This document shows positions 36,689 through 46,870 of a stretch of 46,920 nucleotides of DNA, piece after piece. The notes below the pieces were generated by a model. The model had not been told where the DNA came from and searched no databases. It saw only the letters and a program-made list of their open reading frames with translations. Source of the DNA: Verrucomicrobiia bacterium (GTDB taxonomy: Bacteria; Verrucomicrobiota; Verrucomicrobiae; Limisphaerales; JAKPVM01); NCBI GenBank assembly GCA_026417275.1, contig JAOADO010000004.1, forward strand, positions 15,140 through 62,059, written 5' to 3'. How positions within the stretch are numbered: position 1 is the stretch's first letter; the number at the start of each line of letters is the position of its first letter. A program made the position numbers and the translations under genes.

Positions 36689-37464
36689 ATGCAAAAGACA
36701 TTGGGAGTTATTATTTTTTAAGGTGGGTAATTGTTTGTTGCGTTTTTGTATTTGTTTGGGATAATCCGGCGGCATCGTTGTTTGGAGACGAGGATAATGG
36801 GAGTGGTTTTTCCATAAAAGTTAAGCAAAACGGCGAGGTTATTCTCGATTTTAACAGTGGGGTTTCAGAAAAGTATTCCAATAAGTATTTTACAAGATTT
36901 TTCAATTTTGGCATGCCGGGGGAACCGGCGGATAAAAACTGGCAAGAGGATGGTGTTTTGTTCCTCGAATGGATTCGCGATAACATAGTTTACACTATGA
37001 GTGTCTTTTGTTGTCCTGGCATAGAGGACGCTGCTGGAAAGAGGGGAAAGTGGTTTGTTGTTGTTAAAATACATGGAGAAAATTTGAACGCCGAGTACAA
37101 AGATGCAAAGGCTGGTTTTTCTGTGAAGGTTGGAGGAAAAAGCGCGTCTTTTGATTTTAACGATGGAATTGTGAAGTTGAAAATGAAGGATGGAGAGTTA
37201 AGTCTTGCCGCAGTTGATGTTCCCACAGGTTGTGCTGTAAACAAAAAAGATGGTTTTGTAGAGTTTTCCGGGAGTATGCCTCCGGGAACAACTGGCTTCA
37301 TGGTTTTTAAAATACCAGTTATACCTGATTTGGGGAAAGGGAGAGTAGCGGAATTACTAAATTTGGATTTTGAGGATTGCCTGAAGTCGTATAGAAAAAC
37401 ATGGAAGTCCTCTGAAAGTTCTAAGTGGAACATCAAGGATGGTATTTATTATCAAGATTTTTAA
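36685..37464 (+). CDS. Secreted or membrane-anchored protein of unknown function, possibly truncated
   Basis: The 259 residues start with one hydrophobic segment (LRWVIVCCVFVFVW, about 13-26), then a region rich in beta strands and glycines with alternating polar residues (SIKVKQNGEVILDFN, FSVKVGGKSASFDFND, IVKLKMKDGELSLAAV). It reads like an exported beta-sandwich domain. The end, DFEDCLKSYRKTW followed shortly by a stop, looks like the beginning of a helical domain that does not continue, and the next 320 bases share its frame with only a few stops. That suggests C-terminal truncation, at modest confidence. Coupled to the upstream membrane protein by ATGA. Confidence 0.65.
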   Translation: MNAKDIGSYYFLRWVIVCCVFVFVWDNPAASLFGDEDNGSGFSIKVKQNGEVILDFNSGVSEKYSNKYFTRFFNFGMPGEPADKNWQEDGVLFLEWIRDNIVYTMSVFCCPGIEDAAGKRGKWFVVVKIHGENLNAEYKDAKAGFSVKVGGKSASFDFNDGIVKLKMKDGELSLAAVDVPTGCAVNKKDGFVEFSGSMPPGTTGFMVFKIPVIPDLGKGRVAELLNLDFEDCLKSYRKTWKSSESSKWNIKDGIYYQDF

Positions 37465-37785
37465 TTATAAACCAGATTTTGCGATTTACTTATAGTCGTT
37501 TGTAATAAGCATCTAGAACTTAATAAAACGCGGCGAATCAACAAAAGATGAATTGGAATGTTAGAGCAGGACTTGCGCATTTTGATGCAAGAAGAGGGGT
37601 ATGACGGCAAGTCTCTTGTTCCTGGCATAGGAAATGCAAGCACCGCCTTGTTAATGGGGGAAATTCCAATGTTATGGTAAAAGCGATTTATTACGTGGGA
37701 TATTTCTTTTTTGGATTTGGCGTCGTTAACGTTTATAGAACGGTATCGTCATATTGATGAATGGGATTGTGACAACACTCCAGAT
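37465..37785. other. Gap between the unknown secreted protein and the rpoD terminator
   Basis: A stretch of about 320 bases with no clear gene. In the plus frame of the upstream gene there is an open segment from ATG 37558 (M-L-E-Q-D-L-R-I-L-M) to TAA 37678, and the same frame continues open to 37788 (ending W-D-C-D-N-T-P-D). No ribosome site or recognised motif is present. It may be a decayed extension of the upstream gene. Confidence 0.35.
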
Positions 37786-37824
37786 TAAAAAAAGACCCGC
37801 CGTCTGCGAGGAGTGGCGGGTCTT
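37786..37824 (-). terminator. Intrinsic terminator of rpoD
   Basis: On the minus strand AAGACCCGCC and GGCGGGTCTT (37815-37824 and 37792-37801) form a 10-bp perfect stem with a 13-base loop, followed by a run of T residues. It lies 26 bases past the rpoD stop. Confidence 0.9.
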
Positions 37825-37849
37825 AAGAGAATGTAAGTGTCTGAGTGTT

Positions 37850-39688
37850 TCAGGAAGCCATTGGTGTTGCAATTTCCAGGAAGCCCTGGAGTTGGCGCAG
37901 ACGTGTTGGATGTCTCATTTTTCGCAATGCTTTAGCCTCGATTTGACGGATGCGTTCGCGGGTGACTTTGAATTGTTTTCCAACCTCTTCGAGCGTTCTG
38001 GAATAACCATCGAGCAAGCCAAATCGCAGTTCAAGAACTTTTCGCTCCCGTTCCGTCAGGCTTGAAAGGACATCATTTAGTTTGTCTTTCAAGAGGCTGT
38101 AACTTGTCATTTCTGACGGATTTTCCGCAGTTTTATCTTCTATGAAGTCTCCAAAATTTGTGTCTTCGCTGTCGCCAACTGGCGATTGGAGCGAAATCGG
38201 CTGTTGTGCCATTTTAAGGATGGATTTTACCCGTTCTACCGGCATCTGCATTTCGTCGGCAATCTCTTCAGGGGTTGGTTCGCGTCCGAATTCTTGAACG
38301 AGCAGTTTTTGAACGCGCATGAGTTTATTTATGGTTTCAATCATGTGAACCGGGATTCGTATTGTGCGCGCCTGGTCTGCTATTGAACGGGTGATTGCCT
38401 GCCGAATCCACCAGGTTGCGTAGGTGGAGAATTTATAGCCGCGGCGATATTCGAATTTTTCGACCGCTTTCATTAAGCCCATGTTGCCTTCCTGGATAAG
38501 GTCGAGGAACGAAAGCCCGCGGTTTGTGTATTTTTTAGCGATTGAAATAACAAGACGAAGGTTTGCTTCGACCATCTCGGTTTTTGCCTCGAGCGCTTTT
38601 TTGGAGTAAATCTTAAGTTGTTTGAAAGATTCCATGAATTGTTGGTGAGGCATCCGAACAAGGATTTCCAGGTTTTTGATGGCATTTTCTTCAGCCTGGA
38701 TAATTGCCTCTTTGTTTGGAATGTTGTTTTGTTTGCAGTCTTCGATTTTCTTTAAACTTGTCTGGAATTTGTCGTATATATTTTCGGCAACCTGTGCAAT
38801 TTCTTCGATTACTTTTTGTTTGTAATAGAATTTTGGGAACATGGAGTGGAGTTTTTTCTCCAGTTTCTTTAAGTCTTTTTCTAAGTGCTCGCGTTTTTGG
38901 GGCGAGTTTGCGGAAAGAATCTCTTTGTATTTTTCATCAATTGAATCGTCAATTTCACGGGTTTTTTTGGCGACTTTCCGCAGGTCTCGAAGGTGCTCGT
39001 CGCGGTTATCAACTTTTTTATCAACAATTACGCGGTCATATCGTTCTTTTGGAGGTTCTGAGAGTAGTTTTTCGGCGAGGGCTATATGTTCCTTTGCTGT
39101 AAAGCCAAAACTGTAGATTATTTGTTTAACCGTGTTTTCGGCTTCTTCAATTCGCTTGGAGATTTCGACTTCCTGTTCACGGGTGAGCAGAGGTACTTGT
39201 CCCATCTGCTTGAGATACATTCGGACGGGGTCATCAAGGATGTCAAGCTGGTCTTTTTCCTCGTCGTCGAAAGATTCGAACTGGCGAATCTGGTCAACCT
39301 CCGCCTGGTCTACAATGTCTATATCAAAACTGCGGAGTTTTGTCAGAATTTCGTCGTAATCGTCCGGCGAAAGGATTTTATCCGGCAGTGCTTCATTAAT
39401 GTCGGAGTAAGTAAGGTAACCCTGTTCCTTTGCCAGACGGACTAATTCTTTGATTCTGTCGTCAATTTCATCTTTTAATAAAGGATTGGAGTCAACCTGT
39501 TGGTCAAAATTTGCATGATGTATAGAAGTTTGTTTATCGCTTTTAGCGGTGGCTAATCCGGTCTTGATTCCGCTTTTAGCGGAAACCTCCGATTCCGCTT
39601 TTGCGATATCGTTTTTCTTTTTTCTTGTTTTTGTTAAATTGTGTTGCAACCGTTTATTTGCGGCTGTAGTTTTTTTCTTCCTGACCAT
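37850..39688 (-). CDS. rpoD: RNA polymerase primary sigma factor RpoD (sigma-70)
   Basis: The housekeeping sigma factor. The 612 residues contain a lysine-rich N-terminus, region 1.1 (about 75-125, [17 protein letters not shown]), region 1.2 ([21 protein letters not shown]), a non-conserved stretch of about 150 residues rich in lysine and glutamate, region 2 ([29 protein letters not shown]), region 3 ([14 protein letters not shown]) and region 4 ([20 protein letters not shown]). These make the -10 and -35 consensus reading used here for promoters appropriate. It is a single gene with its own terminator; upstream is a 348-base gap shared with gap. Confidence 0.97.
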   Translation of the reverse strand: MVRKKKTTAANKRLQHNLTKTRKKKNDIAKAESEVSAKSGIKTGLATAKSDKQTSIHHANFDQQVDSNPLLKDEIDDRIKELVRLAKEQGYLTYSDINEALPDKILSPDDYDEILTKLRSFDIDIVDQAEVDQIRQFESFDDEEKDQLDILDDPVRMYLKQMGQVPLLTREQEVEISKRIEEAENTVKQIIYSFGFTAKEHIALAEKLLSEPPKERYDRVIVDKKVDNRDEHLRDLRKVAKKTREIDDSIDEKYKEILSANSPQKREHLEKDLKKLEKKLHSMFPKFYYKQKVIEEIAQVAENIYDKFQTSLKKIEDCKQNNIPNKEAIIQAEENAIKNLEILVRMPHQQFMESFKQLKIYSKKALEAKTEMVEANLRLVISIAKKYTNRGLSFLDLIQEGNMGLMKAVEKFEYRRGYKFSTYATWWIRQAITRSIADQARTIRIPVHMIETINKLMRVQKLLVQEFGREPTPEEIADEMQMPVERVKSILKMAQQPISLQSPVGDSEDTNFGDFIEDKTAENPSEMTSYSLLKDKLNDVLSSLTERERKVLELRFGLLDGYSRTLEEVGKQFKVTRERIRQIEAKALRKMRHPTRLRQLQGFLEIATPMAS

Positions 39689-39964
39689 AGAGATTAGATA
39701 TTTTTAAAAATAATTATTTAATATCCATTAGGGATTTTTGCAAGTCAAGTGGACGGGACAAATTTTTCCATCTGTTTTCTGACAAAAAACAAGCATTTTT
39801 TGCGAGAGAATTGCTATTTTTACAATTTTTGTAAAAACATTTCCTGCCATGTCTAATAATCCTCATAGTTTCATTAAATTGCGCCCGGCTTAATTGCGCT
39901 CAGTTTTTAATGAATAAACTTATACACATATTTTTTGAAAATTCAAAAATTATTTTATTGTAAA

Positions 39965-39992
39965 TTGACGAATCCTGCTTATATTTTATTAT
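39965..39992 (+). promoter_or_regulatory. Sigma-70 promoter of gap
   Basis: TTGACG (39965-39970), a 16-base spacer and TATTAT (39987-39992) precede the gap start by 44 bases, giving a leader of about 35-40 bases that contains the AAGGA ribosome site. The rest of the 39689-40036 gap is AT-rich and contains no gene I can see; it must also hold the divergent rpoD promoter. Confidence 0.55.
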
Positions 39993-40024
39993 TGTTTTTT
40001 AAAAAAACTTAATAATTAACTTAA

Positions 40025-41086
<1,062 letters not shown>

Positions 41087-41110
41087 TCCTTAAATTGATT
41101 TAAAATGAGT

Positions 41111-41149
41111 AAAGCGGCGGTCTTGAATGACTGCCGCTTTTGTTTTTTG
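41111..41149 (+). terminator. Intrinsic terminator of gap
   Basis: AAAGCGGCGGTC (41111-41122) pairs with GACTGCCGCTTT (41129-41140) with one G-T pair and a 6-base loop, followed by TGTTTTTTG. Good rho-independent terminator. Confidence 0.87.
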
Positions 41150-41202
41150 CCACAACGATTTTCAAATGAGTTGCGGTTAAATTTAATAATATTTTTCAAA
41201 TA

Positions 41203-42195
41203 TTATTTGCTTAGCAAGAAATCTTCACCCCCGTTTTTAAGAAGAACGTCTTTTATTGACACTTTTGCGCCGTTCTGGCGTTTGCTTTCGTCGGCAGATT
41301 CCATAAAGGCGATGATTTCTACCGTTTCTTCAAGAGAGACTGGCGGTTTGCCTGTCTGGAAGAATTTGACAATCTCTCGAACAAGTGGTGCATAATCTCC
41401 ACTTCCTTTTTGTTCGGCGATGCCTTTGCTTCCAAGAACGATGACGCGATGTCCAGTGGTGCTTTCGCGCAAACCGATTAAAGTGGCAGTTCTGCTGTTC
41501 GTCCATTCTGCAGAAACTATATCGGAATTTTTCGTGGCAATTCGGGAAACAGCAACGCATCCCCTGCCGAGCACTGTAAACAAAGCCTCCGTTGGATGAA
41601 TTCCGTACCAGAAGAGGTCGGGGTGATGCGGCTCGAGTGCCGCTGGTCCCCATGAAATAACCGTGCGTATTTCTCCGAAATCATTGGTTTTTACCTCCAT
41701 AAGGCTTTCGTAAAATCGGTATGCAGAGGAACTGAACACCGGGACGGAATGTTTTTTCGAGAGTCGCCAGATTTCCAGCGCGTCACGCAATGAACCGGCA
41801 AGCGGTTTATCAATGAACATCGGTTTTTTATGAGCGAAGACGGGGATTGTCTGTTCGAGGTGTTTCCTACCATCAACACTTTCAATCATGACAACATCCA
41901 CCTGTTTGCAGAGTTCATCAATTGTTGAAACGATGGTGATATCAAATTTTTCTCGCATTTGTTTGGTAAAGTTTTCGATTCGGGTGGTGCTTGCCTCGAT
42001 TTCCGAACTGCCTCCTTTAAAAGCGCAAACCACGCGTGCCCCAGGAATGTGTTTGGGATTATTTGTGTCGTTAAGCAATTGTGTAAAAGCAATTACATGC
42101 GAAGTATCCAGACCGACAATCCCAATTTTTATTTCAGATGAAAAGAGCGCTGTCGAAAAGATTAAAAAATGGATAAAAAATAGGGTGGTTTTCAT
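41203..42195 (-). CDS. Exported Gfo/Idh/MocA-family oxidoreductase-like protein
   Basis: NAD(P)-dependent sugar or inositol dehydrogenases of this fold are usually cytoplasmic, but this 330-residue protein starts with a Sec signal (TLFFIHFLIFSTALFSS). After it come IKIGIVGLDTSHV, a nucleotide-binding strand of the D-T-S-H-V subgroup without the full GxGxxG pattern, VDVVMIESVDGRKH, and FIDKPLAGSLRDA (the E/D-K-P motif). YRFYESLMEVK and ALEPHHPDLFWYGIHP lie in the substrate domain. Export of such proteins is common in PVC bacteria. Cofactor and substrate are not known. Next gene on this strand upstream is dapL. Confidence 0.85.
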   Translation of the reverse strand: MKTTLFFIHFLIFSTALFSSEIKIGIVGLDTSHVIAFTQLLNDTNNPKHIPGARVVCAFKGGSSEIEASTTRIENFTKQMREKFDITIVSTIDELCKQVDVVMIESVDGRKHLEQTIPVFAHKKPMFIDKPLAGSLRDALEIWRLSKKHSVPVFSSSAYRFYESLMEVKTNDFGEIRTVISWGPAALEPHHPDLFWYGIHPTEALFTVLGRGCVAVSRIATKNSDIVSAEWTNSRTATLIGLRESTTGHRVIVLGSKGIAEQKGSGDYAPLVREIVKFFQTGKPPVSLEETVEIIAFMESADESKRQNGAKVSIKDVLLKNGGEDFLLSK

Positions 42196-42256
42196 AAAAA
42201 CAAATTTATGAAAACCACCGCGGAAATCAAAGCAATATTTGTTAATTAAACTTTAA

Positions 42257-43495
42257 TTACCATTTCAACTGCTTGAATCTTTCGGCGGCTTCGATGGCGT
42301 TCTGCCTGCTATTGTATGATGAAACTCTGAAATAGCCTTCGCCCTGTGAGCCAAAGCCACTACCTGGTGTTACGACGAGGTTGGCTTTTTCGAGGATGTG
42401 GTCGAACGCCTGCCAGCTTGTGTAACCTTCTGGTGCTTTAACCCATAAGTAAGGGGCGTTCACACCACCGTAAACTTCGAGACCAGAGGCGCGGATGCCT
42501 TCGGCTAAAATCTTTGCGTTACCGAGGTAATGATTTATGAGGTCTCGAACCTGCTGTTTGCCTTCTGGAGTGTAAAGGGCTTCTGTTGCACGCTGGGTAA
42601 TATAACTTACTCCGTTGAATTTAGTCGTCATTCTGCGATACCAGAGCGGATGAAGCGGTTTAAATTCTCCATTCTTTGTGGATGCAAGCAACGCTTTTGG
42701 AACAACTGTAAATGCACAACGAACCCCTGTGAATCCACCGTTTTTAGAAAAACTACGGAATTCTATTGCGCATTCTCTGGCTCCCGGTATTTCGAAGATT
42801 GAATGCGGAATATCAGGTTCGGTAATGTAAGATTCGTAAGCGGCGTCGTAGAGAATTATTGATTTATTTTTAAGGGCGTAATGAACCCATTCTGAGAGCT
42901 GTTGTTTGTTTAGGACCGCGCCTGTCGGGTTGTTCGGCGAACAAAGATAGATAATGTCGACTTTCTTTTTTGGTGGTTTTGGTGCGAATCCATTTTCCTT
43001 TGTGCATGGGAGGTAAACGATTCCCTTGTAGGCGCCTGTTTCATCAGCTTCCCCTGTGTTTCCAGCCATAACGTTTGTGTCGACGTAGACAGGATAAACA
43101 GGGTTGCTGATTGCAATTTTGTTTTTATCTCCGAAGATGTCGAGTATATTGCCGCAGTCACATTTTGAACCATCGGAGACGAAAATTTCGTCATCCGCGA
43201 TGTCAATTCCACGAGTTCGGTAATCGTTTTGGGCAATTGCAGTGCGGAGAAATTCGTATCCCTGTTCGGGACCATAGCCGCGGAATGTTTCGCGTTTGCT
43301 CATTTCATCTACGGCTTTGTGCATCGCTGAAATTACAGCTGGCGGGAGCGGCTCGGTAACATCGCCAATGCCACAACGAATCACCCGCGGAGCAACCTGC
43401 GGATTCTTCTCGCAGAAGACCTTAACCCTGCGGGCAACTTCGGGAAAAAGGTAACCCGCTTTTAATTTTAAAAAATTTTCGTTCAAATATGCCAT
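42257..43495 (-). CDS. dapL: LL-diaminopimelate aminotransferase
   Basis: DapL converts tetrahydrodipicolinate directly to LL-diaminopimelate, a short route to lysine and peptidoglycan used by Chlamydiae, Verrucomicrobia, cyanobacteria and plants. The 412 residues carry [63 protein letters not shown] and the PLP-lysine motif [14 protein letters not shown] start at the ATG at 43495, which yields [17 protein letters not shown], rather than a TTG two codons upstream. This gene is a useful taxonomic pointer for the window. Confidence 0.97.
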   Translation of the reverse strand: MAYLNENFLKLKAGYLFPEVARRVKVFCEKNPQVAPRVIRCGIGDVTEPLPPAVISAMHKAVDEMSKRETFRGYGPEQGYEFLRTAIAQNDYRTRGIDIADDEIFVSDGSKCDCGNILDIFGDKNKIAISNPVYPVYVDTNVMAGNTGEADETGAYKGIVYLPCTKENGFAPKPPKKKVDIIYLCSPNNPTGAVLNKQQLSEWVHYALKNKSIILYDAAYESYITEPDIPHSIFEIPGARECAIEFRSFSKNGGFTGVRCAFTVVPKALLASTKNGEFKPLHPLWYRRMTTKFNGVSYITQRATEALYTPEGKQQVRDLINHYLGNAKILAEGIRASGLEVYGGVNAPYLWVKAPEGYTSWQAFDHILEKANLVVTPGSGFGSQGEGYFRVSSYNSRQNAIEAAERFKQLKW

Positions 43496-43624
43496 AACCA
43501 AATCAATTCAATTTAACAATAATGACCTGTAAAATAACTTAACAGTTATCTTAATTCAAGGACTGAGTATCTGGCAATTCGCAGATGATTTTGAAAAGTG
43601 CTATACAATTGGCATTTTAAAGTG

Positions 43625-44917
43625 TCAGAAGATTTGCGATATTGCCGTGGCAAAGTTTTTTGCCATCACTTGAGAAGTGAAAATAGTTTTTGCCGCTTCG
43701 ATACCAGCAAGGCTGTATGAATTATAGCGTTCGGGATCAGATAAAAGATTGTAGATGGTATTTGCAAGGTTTCGAGGGTTGTTTGGATGATATAAAACGC
43801 CAGCGCCTGTTATCTCGATTAACTCGGTAAAACTGCCATGGTTTGGCAGAATGAGCGGTATTCCAGAAGCCATTGCTTCCGCAACATATAATCCGAAAAC
43901 CTCGCTGATAATGGCTGGGACAGAAAAGATTGAAGCCTCCTGGTAAAATTTTCTCTTTTCATCTTTGTTTACGTTAAAGTTGAATTCTGCGTGGGTGTTA
44001 AGGTCTAAGTATTTAATTCTCTTTTGAAGATTTTCTGCAAATTTGCGGTCTTTTTGAATGAGAGTGCCCGCAATTTTTAGTTTTAACTGTGGAATTCGAT
44101 TCATATTATGCAATTCAATGAAGGCGTCTACGAGAAGTTCTGTGCCTTTTTCTGGACAGACGCGAGCAAAATACCCAATCACGGGGGCGGATGAGTTCAA
44201 TTTTTTGGGAATAAGGGGAAAATCTTTAAGATTAATACCGTTGTAAACGACTGTTACTTTATTGTCCGGGAATTGCAACCTTCTACCAACTTGTTTGATA
44301 GAATACTTTGAAGGCGCAATAAAGAGGTCGACATCTTTGCATTTTTTGTTTAAAAGTTTCCACACTTCTGAGCGGGGTGGTTCGGGGAAAGATTCAATAT
44401 AGGCATCTTCACCTTGAAACTGACAGACCACTTTGCATTTGAGCGTTTCTTTGAGCCTGCCGGCAATTCCAAGCAACATCGAATTTGATAGACACGTCAC
44501 ATCTGGTTTAAAATTTGATTTTAGCCAGTCTATGAGTTCATCCAGATCACGCGCCTGGTTCCCATCCTCTCCACGAAGCATGGAAAGCGCAATATACGCG
44601 GTTTCTTCGGAGGCTTCCGTGGAGGTTGGAATAAAAGATGCCAGTTTTGCTGTTAAATTTGAACCTATAATTTTTCGGAGAAATCGCGGGGCATTTCTAT
44701 AAAACTGCAGGCGCTGGTCTAAGTAAACATTAACTCCATTGAAGAAAATTGGAGTATTTACCTGGGACGAAGAATCTTCCAATTGCGGCGGCAAGTAAAG
44801 CGGAATCATTAACGTATCATGTCCCAAAGATTGCAAGGCAGAAACAAGGGCATGATCATGTAAACACCCCCCGCAGTACATCCTTCCTGCACCTGGTGTT
44901 AAAAACAAAACCTTCAC
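43625..44917 (-). CDS. GT4-family glycosyltransferase
   Basis: A retaining GT-B glycosyltransferase of 430 residues. Its N-terminal domain starts VLFLTPGAGRMYCGGCLHDHA, typical of a GT4 subgroup, and its C-terminal half has VVYNGINLKDFP, GYFARVCPEKGTELLV and PAIISEVFGLYVAEAMASG with the E-x7-E nucleotide-sugar motif. Such enzymes build cell-surface glycans or glycolipids. Donor and acceptor cannot be predicted. It stands 130 bases from dapL and diverges from the TIM-barrel gene to its right. Confidence 0.9.
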   Translation of the reverse strand: MKVLFLTPGAGRMYCGGCLHDHALVSALQSLGHDTLMIPLYLPPQLEDSSSQVNTPIFFNGVNVYLDQRLQFYRNAPRFLRKIIGSNLTAKLASFIPTSTEASEETAYIALSMLRGEDGNQARDLDELIDWLKSNFKPDVTCLSNSMLLGIAGRLKETLKCKVVCQFQGEDAYIESFPEPPRSEVWKLLNKKCKDVDLFIAPSKYSIKQVGRRLQFPDNKVTVVYNGINLKDFPLIPKKLNSSAPVIGYFARVCPEKGTELLVDAFIELHNMNRIPQLKLKIAGTLIQKDRKFAENLQKRIKYLDLNTHAEFNFNVNKDEKRKFYQEASIFSVPAIISEVFGLYVAEAMASGIPLILPNHGSFTELIEITGAGVLYHPNNPRNLANTIYNLLSDPERYNSYSLAGIEAAKTIFTSQVMAKNFATAISQIF

Positions 44918-45090
44918 GATTAATAATAATCCATTCTACTTTTTTAAAAAAACACAGAGTCCAAAATTTTCAAGAGTTTAGACGATATGCCTGAGATTTT
45001 TAATTAAAGTAAAATCACCTTTAAAATAGAATAAATTCAAAAATTTTTGTTCAAAATTCTCAAATTTTGGTTAATTTAGGACTGCAACCT

Positions 45091-46059
45091 ATGAGTGAAA
45101 AAAAAATATCAAGACGGACAGCAATAAAGGCTGGAGGAGCAGCATTATGGGGGCTTTCAATATTTGGTTCTTTGAGAGGTTTGTCTCAAGCGGCGCGGGC
45201 GGCGGAAAGTATAATTAAAAAAGCCGAGTTTGTTTATTGCCTGAACACCGGGACGATAAGAGGGCAGAAGATATCGATTGATAAAATGGTTGAGATTGCG
45301 GCAAAGGCGGGTTATCAGGCGATTGAACCGTGGATAAGTGATATCGAAGATTATCGTCGCGCAGGGGGGAATTTAGCGGATTTGCGAAGAAAGATTGCTG
45401 ACCTGGGTTTAACGGTTGAAAGCGCGATAGGTTTTCCACAGTGGGCGGTTGATGATGATGCAACGCGAGCAAAAGGGGTTGAACGAGCCAAGTATGAGAT
45501 GGATTTAATTGCGCAGATTGGGGGCAAACGTGTTGCGGCGCCGCCCTCCGGTGTGAACAGAAATCCGGGACTTGATTTAAACAAAGTGGCGGAGCGTTAT
45601 CGGGTTTTGCTTGAGGCTGGCGACCAAATAGGCGTAGTGCCCCAACTTGAGTTCTGGGGGGCATCGGCAAATCTTAATAAACTCTCGCAGTGTATGTATG
45701 TGGCAATGGAAACGGGGCATCCAAAGGCATGTGTTCTTGCCGATGTTTTCCACATGTATAAGGGAGGTTCGCCATTTGATGGGCTGGCGCTTTGCAGTGA
45801 AACCGTTTTGCAGGTTTTTCACATGAACGATTATCCGGACCAGCCGCCGCGCGAACAAATTAACGATGGGGCTCGAGTTATGCCCGGCGACGGCATTGCG
45901 CCAATGAAGCAGATTATACAAAATTTAAACCACTCTGGCGGAAGGAAGGTTTTGTCCCTGGAACTTTTCAATAAAAAGTATTACGAGATGGACCCACTGG
46001 AGGCAGCTAAAATCGGAATAGAAAAAATGAAAGCAGTTGTTAAAGATTCACCAAGATAA
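45091..46059 (+). CDS. Tat-exported sugar phosphate isomerase/epimerase-like TIM barrel
   Basis: About 322 residues. The Tat signal is plain: ISRRTAIKAGGAALWGLSIFG, with an AAR-A-A-E cleavage region near residue 38. The barrel shows FVYCLNTGTIRG, AKAGYQAIEPW, PQLEFWGASANL, ADVFHMYKGGSPFDG, and VFHMNDYPDQPP, with metal-ligand candidates E, D, H and a final E in LSLELFNKKYY. I chose the ATG at 45091, preceded by AGGA, rather than the in-frame TTG at 45067. It is the third barrel of this family in the window. Folded export by Tat agrees with a metalloenzyme. Substrate unknown. Confidence 0.87.
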   Translation: MSEKKISRRTAIKAGGAALWGLSIFGSLRGLSQAARAAESIIKKAEFVYCLNTGTIRGQKISIDKMVEIAAKAGYQAIEPWISDIEDYRRAGGNLADLRRKIADLGLTVESAIGFPQWAVDDDATRAKGVERAKYEMDLIAQIGGKRVAAPPSGVNRNPGLDLNKVAERYRVLLEAGDQIGVVPQLEFWGASANLNKLSQCMYVAMETGHPKACVLADVFHMYKGGSPFDGLALCSETVLQVFHMNDYPDQPPREQINDGARVMPGDGIAPMKQIIQNLNHSGGRKVLSLELFNKKYYEMDPLEAAKIGIEKMKAVVKDSPR

Positions 46060-46171
46060 AACTTGAGAGGATTTGTCTTAGTCAGTGGATTAGAAAACTT
46101 TTTTAGGTTAATAGTTCTTAGCGTATGGTCCTTTGAATAATGAGGGTGACCGTAACTTTTTTTTACCAATT

Positions 46172-46870
46172 ATGAAGGATGAATCTAAATTAGTGCAGGC
46201 GCTGGTTATTTTAATTTTTGCATTTTCAATTCGGTGGAATGGATTTAGCGCTGATTGGCATCAAAAGCTTTACAACGGTTGGGGAGATTATTGGCGATGT
46301 CGATATGTATTGACGCTCACCAATTCTTCGGGCGTGAAGTTTGAGGGGACACCATTTGAAGTGGTTATTGACACTAATGGGCTCAATCTTGTCGGTGAAT
46401 CTGCTGAGGCAATACGTGTTTGTGATGAAGACGGGGTTGAACTGTTGTTTGGAATTCTTACCACCCGGGGCGACTGGATTTCGCGCGGCAAAATTCCGAC
46501 AAATTCGAAATTAATAATTCCAGCGACGGTGCACACTAATTCAGGGGCGAAATTATTCGTGTATTTTCGAAATCCATCGGCATGGGCTATTCCAGACTTT
46601 TGGGAGATTAAGACCGACATTTTGAATGGGGACATGGAGAGTGGAGAAGGGGACTCTCCGAGTGGTTGGACGCATGACATGCCAGACGCCACGCATAAGA
46701 CTTTCTGGACGGCAGAAAATGCGCATTCAGGGAAAATGTGTTTGAAGACTGTGGTTGACAATGGCGCGGCGCCATCGTGGATATCCACCAGACAATCGAA
46801 CATCCGTGTTTATCCTGGTGTGAAATACAGGTTCAGGGGGTTTGTTAGAGCGAGGAATGTAAAGGGTTAA
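46172..46870 (+). CDS. Secreted carbohydrate-binding-like protein, interrupted by an in-frame stop
   Basis: From the ATG at 46172 there is a signal peptide (LVQALVILIFAFSIRWNGFSA) and about 200 more residues. The first part (YVLTLTNSSGVKFEGTP, IRVCDEDGVELLFGIL) resembles a DUF2341-like sandwich; the second (LNGDMESGEGDSPSGWTHD, GKMCLKTVVDNG, YPGVKYRFRGFVRARN) has the look of a CBM4/9-type carbohydrate-binding module. TAA at 46868-46870 stops translation in mid-strand, yet the same frame continues open to the window edge as V-G-W-Y-V-H-A-G-N, the expected next strand. It is therefore a broken or misread long gene whose rest lies outside. Confidence 0.7.
   Translation: MKDESKLVQALVILIFAFSIRWNGFSADWHQKLYNGWGDYWRCRYVLTLTNSSGVKFEGTPFEVVIDTNGLNLVGESAEAIRVCDEDGVELLFGILTTRGDWISRGKIPTNSKLIIPATVHTNSGAKLFVYFRNPSAWAIPDFWEIKTDILNGDMESGEGDSPSGWTHDMPDATHKTFWTAENAHSGKMCLKTVVDNGAAPSWISTRQSNIRVYPGVKYRFRGFVRARNVKG

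Noticed and set aside
37558..37680. 40-codon open frame as a real small gene
   Set aside because: No ribosome site or recognised domain; kept only as part of the possible remnant of the upstream gene.
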